Shown here one piece after another: positions 14,569 through 18,792 of a DNA stretch of 18,792 bases. Under the pieces are notes generated by a model that had not been told where the DNA came from, searched no databases, and saw only the letters and a program-made list of their open reading frames with translations. The stretch comes from DASYPQ01 sp046155895 (GTDB taxonomy: Bacteria > Planctomycetota > UBA1135 > GCA-002686595): assembly GCA_046155895.1 (NCBI GenBank), contig JBJXFB010000100.1, positions 1 to 18,792 on the forward strand, written 5' to 3'. Positions within the stretch are counted from its first letter, which is position 1. Each line of letters opens with the position of its first letter. The translations under genes were made by a program, and so were the position numbers.

Positions 14569-15864
14569 ATGACGCCCGTCCGCGTCTCCTGGGCTCGGAT
14601 CGCGCTCGCGGCTTCGGCTCTCGCCGCCCTCTTCGCGATTTCCCATCAGCTGCTGCGCGGCCGGATCCTCGCGACCTGGCAGGGTGTCGACGCGCTCGCG
14701 CCGCTCTACGCGTTCGCCGAACCGGTGCTGCGCCCGCAGGCGCTCGTCTTCCTCGTGCTCGCGGTGGCGGTCGCGCTCGTCGCGCCGCGGATCGTCGACC
14801 CCGAACGGACTTCGCGCGCGTCCTTCGCAGGCTTCCTCGCGGCAGCGTCGGTCCTCCTGCCGCTCGCGCTCCACCTCGTCCGCGGAAACCTCGCGGACCT
14901 GGGCGCCCAGTTCGACGTCTACCAGCACGAGGAGTTCCTGCACGACGCGCGCGCCATCACGAACCTTCCGGCCTTCCTCGACCGCTACGTCGAGCTCATG
15001 CCGACGCTGTCGCTGCACGGGCAGCACTTTCCTCCGGGCCATGCGGTGCTCCTCCATCTCGCGGGGCGTGCATTCGGACCGGGGACGCTCGCGGCGGGCC
15101 TCCTCGTGCTCGCGTTCGCGGCGATCGGCGTCCACCTCGCGTGGAGGGCCTTCGTGGAGCTCGCGGAGGACCGCGCGGCCCGCCAGGGAGCGCTGCTCCT
15201 GCTCGCGGCGCCCTCGCTGCTCGACTTCAGCGCCACGGCGATGGACGCGGTCTTCTTCGCCTTCGCGGCGCTCGCGTGGTGGCTCTCGCTGCGCAACGCC
15301 TGGCTCGCGGGCGGGGCCCTGCTCCTCGCGACTTTCTTCAGCTTCTCCGCGCTTCCGGTCGGTCTCGCGATCGGTCTGCACGCCGTCCTCCGCGGACGTC
15401 TTGGTGACCTCCCGAAGCTGTTCGCCGCCTACGTCGCCTGTGCGGGGCTCCTCTTCGCCGCACTCGGCTTCCCGATCTGGAGCTGTCTCCTCGAGGCGCG
15501 GCGGAGCAACACCGCGCTCATGGCGAACGCGATCGGCGCCGATCCCGCATCGCTGTGGCCGTCCCTCTCGCTCGGGAACGCCACCGCGATCCTCCTGGGA
15601 GCGGGCATGGGCCTGGTCGCGGCGGCGACCCGAGGTCGTTTCACCGATCCGCTCGCGCGCGCATCCCTGCTGGCCCTGCTCGCGATGAGCCTCGGAGGCA
15701 TCTACTTCCTCGAGACGGAGAGGATCTGGCTCTTCGCGCTCCCGTGGCTCGCGGCCGTCGCCATCTCGGCCGGGTCGCTCGACGATCGATCGCTCCGCCG
15801 CGTGATCGCGGCCGGATTCGTCCAGGCGCTTCTCATGGAGACGGCCCTCTTCACGCTGTGGTAG
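14569..15864 (+). CDS. multi-spanning membrane protein, probable GT-C (PMT/GT39-87-like) glycosyltransferase
   Basis: A 431-aa protein with about ten hydrophobic segments, starting with a signal-anchor-like helix (about 8-25). A large early loop contains acidic Asp116 (FDVYQHEEFLHDAR) and, after a short gap, LHGQHFPPGHAVLLHL (149-164), close to the H-P-P-G type motif seen after the first loop of GT-C sugar transferases. Members of this superfamily use polyprenyl-phosphate sugars and act on the outer face of the membrane. The linked GT2 enzyme could supply that donor. The sugar and acceptor are unknown, and the family call rests on topology and loop motifs, not a strict signature. It begins the plus-strand operon; its stop (15862-15864) lies inside the first unit of a 21-base tandem repeat that leads into the next gene. 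Confidence 0.72.
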   Translation: MTPVRVSWARIALAASALAALFAISHQLLRGRILATWQGVDALAPLYAFAEPVLRPQALVFLVLAVAVALVAPRIVDPERTSRASFAGFLAAASVLLPLALHLVRGNLADLGAQFDVYQHEEFLHDARAITNLPAFLDRYVELMPTLSLHGQHFPPGHAVLLHLAGRAFGPGTLAAGLLVLAFAAIGVHLAWRAFVELAEDRAARQGALLLLAAPSLLDFSATAMDAVFFAFAALAWWLSLRNAWLAGGALLLATFFSFSALPVGLAIGLHAVLRGRLGDLPKLFAAYVACAGLLFAALGFPIWSCLLEARRSNTALMANAIGADPASLWPSLSLGNATAILLGAGMGLVAAATRGRFTDPLARASLLALLAMSLGGIYFLETERIWLFALPWLAAVAISAGSLDDRSLRRVIAAGFVQALLMETALFTLW

Positions 15865-15899
15865 CCTCGCCGACCGGAGTGGTAGCCTCGCCGACCGGA
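15858..15899 (+). repeat. two perfect tandem copies of a 21-base unit at a gene junction
   Basis: The unit, beginning GTGGTAGCCTCG, is present at 15858-15878 and 15879-15899 without a mismatch. The first copy contains the stop codon of the upstream gene. The unit is seven codons long (VVASPTG) and in frame with the next gene, each copy beginning with a GTG, so the duplication either spaces the two genes or lengthens the N-terminus of the next protein. Confidence 0.95.
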
Positions 15900-17276
15900 A
15901 TGGAGTCCCGGTGCGTCCTGCTCGTCCTGGCGCACTCGGGATCGGGCCGCATGCTCGCTCCGACGCTGGCGCGCGTTCCGGAAGCGCTGCGGCCGCGCTT
16001 CGCCGAGATCGCGGTGCTGCTCGAGGGGGACGAGGCCGAGCCGCGTGAGCTTCCCGCCTGGCCTAATCTCCGCGTCCGGCGCAATCCCAGGCGCTACGGG
16101 CACGGCGGCCGGCGCAAGGTCGCGTTCGAGTACGCGCTCGGCCAGGGCTTCGACCACGCGATCGTCGTCGAGGCGGACGGCCGGCATCCGATCGAGGACC
16201 TGGGGAGGATTTGGGACCCCGCTCTCGAGGGCGCGGAGGTCGTGCTCGGCGCGCGCGAGCGTCCAGGCTCCGTCGTCGGCACGGCGCTCCTGCGCGGCGC
16301 GCTGGGCATGCCGATCGCCGACTGGGGCAGCAGCCTGCGGCTCTACGGCTGCCGGGTCCTGCGGCGCATCCCCTTCCAGCTCGCCTCCGACGGCCGGCGC
16401 TTCGACACGGAGATCCTGATCCAGTGCCGGGCGCTCGGAATCACCGTGATCCAGGCGCGTGTCGGCGCATTCGAGGACGAAGGCTTCTCCGCTTTCGAGT
16501 CGTTCCGCGCCGCGATCGACTACCGGCTGCACCAGCTCCACGTGCAGCGGAACGGCGCCTTCCTCGTCGACCAGCACGTCCCCTACACGTTCAAGCACAG
16601 CCCGACCGGCTCGCACGTTCAGATCCTGCGCGCGATCCCGTCAGGATCGCGGGTCCTCGACCTCGGCTGCTCGCAGGGGCTCCTGGCGCGGCCCCTGCGC
16701 GAGAAGGGCGTCCGGACGACGGGCGTCGACGTCCGCCCGCGCGAGCAGGTCTCGCTCGACCTCGACTCCTACCTCGGGCACGATCTCGAGGAGCCGCTCG
16801 AGCTCCCCGAGGGGCGCGTGTTCGACTTCGTCGTGATCTCGGACGTCCTCGAACACGTGGTGAACCGCCAGCAGCTCCTCCGCAGCGCACGGCGGCACCT
16901 GAAGCCCGAGGGGAGGCTCCTGATCTCGACGCCGAACGTAGCGATCTGGTTCTACCGGCTCTCGCTGCTCGCCGGCCGCTTCGAGTACGGCCCGCGCGGC
17001 GTGCTCGACGAGACGCACGTGCACCTCTTCACGCAGTCGACCTTCCGCCGCGAAGTCGAGCGCGGCGGCTTCAAGATCCTGCGCCAGCGCGTGACCTCGC
17101 TGCCCTTCGAGGTGATCTTCGAGTCGACGGGCCAAAGCCGACTCGTCGCCGCGCTCTCCAGGCTCTACCACCTCCTGGCGCGCGCGTGGCCGAAGATGTT
17201 CGCGTACCAGTTCATTCTCGAGGCGGAGGTGACGACGCTGCTCGATTCGAGTTCCGGAGGGCGGAAGAAGTCATGA
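15900..17276 (+). CDS. bifunctional GT2 glycosyltransferase / class I SAM-dependent methyltransferase
   Basis: A 458-aa soluble protein of two domains. Residues 1-215 are a DPM1-like GT2 fold: NPRRYGHGGRRKVAFEYAL (62-80) is the family's loop before the metal site, VVEADGRHP (89-97) replaces the usual D-x-D with Glu91-Ala-Asp93, and DWGSSLRLYG (141-150) fits the late acidic motif. Residues 235-400 are a methyltransferase with SAM motif I VLDLGCSQG (252-260), acidic Asp276, and FVVISDVLEHV (310-320). Likely job: transfer a sugar to a polyprenyl phosphate or glycan and methylate a product. Start at ATG 15900 has no good ribosome site; GTGs at 15858 and 15879 would add one or two VVASPTG units. 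The TGA stop lies in the target duplication of the insertion that follows. Its neighbours are two GT-C-like proteins. Confidence 0.88.
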   Translation: MESRCVLLVLAHSGSGRMLAPTLARVPEALRPRFAEIAVLLEGDEAEPRELPAWPNLRVRRNPRRYGHGGRRKVAFEYALGQGFDHAIVVEADGRHPIEDLGRIWDPALEGAEVVLGARERPGSVVGTALLRGALGMPIADWGSSLRLYGCRVLRRIPFQLASDGRRFDTEILIQCRALGITVIQARVGAFEDEGFSAFESFRAAIDYRLHQLHVQRNGAFLVDQHVPYTFKHSPTGSHVQILRAIPSGSRVLDLGCSQGLLARPLREKGVRTTGVDVRPREQVSLDLDSYLGHDLEEPLELPEGRVFDFVVISDVLEHVVNRQQLLRSARRHLKPEGRLLISTPNVAIWFYRLSLLAGRFEYGPRGVLDETHVHLFTQSTFRREVERGGFKILRQRVTSLPFEVIFESTGQSRLVAALSRLYHLLARAWPKMFAYQFILEAEVTTLLDSSSGGRKKS

Positions 17277-17279
17277 AGC

Positions 17280-17448
17280 GGAATCTGGCCCCCTTGAGTG
17301 GGCATGGACTTCGCGCAAGTCGTTGCCCCAACAGGCCTCGGGGGGTCCGTTGGGATCCAAGGCCAGGCCAGGCGCCCCAAACGAGCGCAACCGCTGAATC
17401 CCCGCGAGTTTGGAACGAGTGTCGGAACAGCGAAGGGGACCACACTCC
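17280..17448. mobile_element. 169-bp MITE-like non-coding insertion with imperfect terminal inverted repeats and short target duplication
   Basis: The ends GGAATCTGGCCCCCTT (17280-17295) and, on the other strand, GGAGTGTGGTCCCCTT (17433-17448) match at 13 of 16 positions. The element is flanked by ATGAAGC (17273-17279 and 17449-17455); shared edge bases make the duplication 7 to 9 bp. Removing one copy plus the element joins the TGA of the upstream gene to the next ATG as an ATGA overlap. Inside are inverted repeats, GACTT/AAGTC (17307-17321) and CCAAAC/GTTTGG (17377-17413). Short open frames exist but none looks like a protein. A second copy of its end is at 18668. Confidence 0.8.
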
Positions 17449-18666
17449 ATGAAGCGAGCGCTCCCCCCGATTCTGCTCGTCATCGCGCTAGCGCTGCTCG
17501 CGACGATCCTCGTCCGCTCGATGGGCGCGGCGCTCCGGGAGCCGACCGCGGACGACGGGTACTACCTCCGCTACATGCAGAGAGTGGGCACGGAGGGGCT
17601 GTCGGCCTTCCCGCGGCTCTTTGACGAGTGGAATGCGACGCCGCAGGACTGGATCTTCCCGCCGCCTTCGCGGATCGGTTTCATCGTCGTGTCGGCACTC
17701 TGGTCGAGGCTCTTCGGGGCAACCTACGAGGCCCTCCAGTACCTGTCCTTCGCCGCGCATCTCCTGCTCGTGGTGCTGAACTACCTGTTCGCGCGCAAGC
17801 GGTTCGGCGAGCCGCGCGCGCTCTTCATCGCGGTCCTGCTGGGTTTCTCGCCGCTCCTGATGGGCGTTTCGCGCCTGGCGCTGACCGACAGCTTCAACGC
17901 GCTGTGCACGACGACGACGGTGTGGCTGTTCCTGGGTCTCCTCGAGGACGCGCCGAGCCGCAAGCGAGCGGTCCTTTTCGGATCCGCTCTAGCCTTCATG
18001 GTTCTCGTCAAGGAGCTCTCCGTGCTCCTCGTCGTGCCCTTCATCGCCTTCCTGCTGTTCGAACGTTTCGCGCGGCGCGTCCCGCACGATCTCGGGCGCT
18101 ACACCCTCTACTTCGCGATCCCGGCCCTCGTGGCCACACCGATCTTCGCGCTGGCGGCGGGCAGCGTCCCAAAACTCCTCGAGACGACGCGGATCGTCCT
18201 CTCCTCGCCGGCCTCGAACCGCTACGCGATCGATTTTGGCTCGGGGCCGTGGACGCGCACGATCCTCGACTACCTGCTCTTCTCGCCGTGGCCCACCCTG
18301 CTCGCAATCGGGTGGTTCTTCATCGTCCTGCTGCGCCTGAAGGAAGGCCGCTACGAGCGCGAATCCGTTTACCTCGGGTTCGTTGCTGCGTCCTTGATCC
18401 TCCTCTACGGATTCTTCACGAAGAACATCCGCTACGGGATCGTCCTGGAGCTGCCGATCCGCGTGTTCGCCGTCCTTCTGCTCTGGGAGGTCTTCGGCGG
18501 CCTCCGCCGCACCCGGGCAATCGCACTGACCGGCGCCGCCGCGCTGGTGCTCTGCTGGCTCGACTGGCGTACGTTTCATCTCGTGTGGGTCGAGATGCGG
18601 TGCTATGACCCGGTGACGTGGTTCCTGGCGGTGGTACTCCACCTGATCCCGCCGCCGGTGCGCTAA
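17449..18666 (+). CDS. multi-spanning membrane protein, probable GT-C glycosyltransferase (GT39/ArnT-like)
   Basis: A 405-aa protein with about ten hydrophobic segments. After the first helix (about 6-24), the first outer loop has TADDGYYLRYMQR (33-45), where Asp35-Asp36 fits the acidic pair that GT-C enzymes need for the lipid-phosphate sugar donor, followed by FPPPSRIGF (70-78), similar to the P-P loop of PMT-family proteins. LALTDSFNAL and a lysine after VLV (VLVKELSV) also fit that group. It probably moves a sugar from a polyprenyl phosphate to a glycan or protein on the outer side. The ATG at 17449 was copied by the target duplication of the inserted element, so the reading frame survived. 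AAGGGGA, 10 bases upstream inside the element, may act as a weak ribosome site. Substrate unknown. Confidence 0.82.
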   Translation: MKRALPPILLVIALALLATILVRSMGAALREPTADDGYYLRYMQRVGTEGLSAFPRLFDEWNATPQDWIFPPPSRIGFIVVSALWSRLFGATYEALQYLSFAAHLLLVVLNYLFARKRFGEPRALFIAVLLGFSPLLMGVSRLALTDSFNALCTTTTVWLFLGLLEDAPSRKRAVLFGSALAFMVLVKELSVLLVVPFIAFLLFERFARRVPHDLGRYTLYFAIPALVATPIFALAAGSVPKLLETTRIVLSSPASNRYAIDFGSGPWTRTILDYLLFSPWPTLLAIGWFFIVLLRLKEGRYERESVYLGFVAASLILLYGFFTKNIRYGIVLELPIRVFAVLLLWEVFGGLRRTRAIALTGAAALVLCWLDWRTFHLVWVEMRCYDPVTWFLAVVLHLIPPPVR

Positions 18667-18667
18667 G

Positions 18668-18682
18668 GGAATCTGGCCCCCT
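18668..18682 (+). repeat. second copy of the insertion-element terminus
   Basis: The 15 bases GGAATCTGGCCCCCT are identical to the left end of the element at 17280-17294 and have the same orientation. They begin one base after the stop codon of the last gene. Similarity stops after the 15 bases, so this is probably the end of a related but different element running out of the window, whose other end cannot be seen. Confidence 0.7.
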
Positions 18683-18695
18683 CCGCTGTTCTCCA

Positions 18696-18719
18696 GCCGT
18701 CTCGCCGCTGACGGTTTTT
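18696..18719 (+). terminator. probable intrinsic terminator
   Basis: CCGTC (18697-18701) pairs with GACGG (18710-18714), extended by a G-T pair, with an 8-base loop and then five Ts (18715-18719). It is 30 bases after the stop of the last gene and may lie within the second element. The stem is short but the position and T run fit. From here to 18792 I see no certain gene; one frame stays open to the edge, with a GTG near 18762. Confidence 0.45.
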
Positions 18720-18792
18720 CGGCCTTTCTCCAGCTACCGCCGCGAGGTGCGTCGGTCCCACGGGTGAACGACCACCCCCGGCCTCGCCCGGG

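Noticed and set aside
17212..17624. Short open frames on both strands across the inserted element
   Set aside because: They cross the element boundaries into flanking genes and show no protein-like features; the element is better explained as non-coding.
17280..18682. The GT-C gene as cargo of a composite transposon between two element ends
   Set aside because: Only 15 bases are shared, both ends point the same way, the first element has its own complete ends and target duplication, and the gene fits its operon by reconstructed overlap.
1..18792. CRISPR arrays, rRNA, riboswitches, phage or defence genes
   Set aside because: I looked for spaced repeats, conserved RNA cores and marker proteins and saw none.

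Overview
The window is GC-rich, close-packed bacterial chromosome with ten or more full-length protein genes, one tRNA and almost no free space. A secretion-type HtrA protease, a very large secreted tricorn-type protease, a PGRP amidase and many lipid-carrier and glycan genes fit a diderm bacterium. The carbamoyltransferase / SGNH / DUF5989-like neighbourhood and the tricorn protease recall uncultured high-GC lineages such as Planctomycetota, Acidobacteriota or Myxococcota. That placement is inferred from gene content only and is weak.

Layout. (1) 1-3440: the end of a peptidoglycan-recognition amidase (+) converges on a tight minus-strand operon, ald (alanine dehydrogenase, TTG start) - uppP (undecaprenyl-diphosphatase) - gmd (GDP-mannose 4,6-dehydratase). 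(2) 3500-5043: tRNA-Val(GAC) with a likely promoter, then an HtrA/DegP-like protease with two PDZ domains. (3) 5144-8921: a plus-strand cluster starting at a near-leaderless promoter. It holds a 69-aa membrane protein resembling the C-terminal half of SxtJ, a 596-aa NodU/CmcH-type carbamoyltransferase, a 516-aa fusion of an SGNH domain to a membrane tail ending in a DUF5989-like domain, and a 43-aa peptide ending in almost the same motif (PFIYNIF versus PFIYTLF). (4) 14457-8938, minus strand: tricorn-like S41 protease, GNAT-type acetyltransferase, NodB-type polysaccharide deacetylase, the last two overlapping by ATGA. (5) 14531-18719: a plus-strand glycosylation operon of a GT-C-like membrane protein, a bifunctional GT2/SAM-methyltransferase, and a second GT-C-like membrane protein, ending at a probable intrinsic terminator.

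How they fit together. Most genes serve the envelope: nucleotide-sugar supply (gmd), lipid-carrier recycling (uppP), a GT2 enzyme that may charge a polyprenyl carrier for GT-C enzymes, and glycan tailoring by methyl, carbamoyl, acetyl and deacetyl changes. Two proteases may handle envelope quality control and peptide breakdown.

The two most unusual things are: (a) a 169-bp MITE-like insertion at 17280-17448, with imperfect inverted ends and a short target duplication, placed exactly where two genes would otherwise overlap as ATGA, with a second copy of its end at 18668; and (b) the carbamoyltransferase cluster carrying two different proteins with the same C-terminal FIYxxF-type ending, one too short for normal gene callers.
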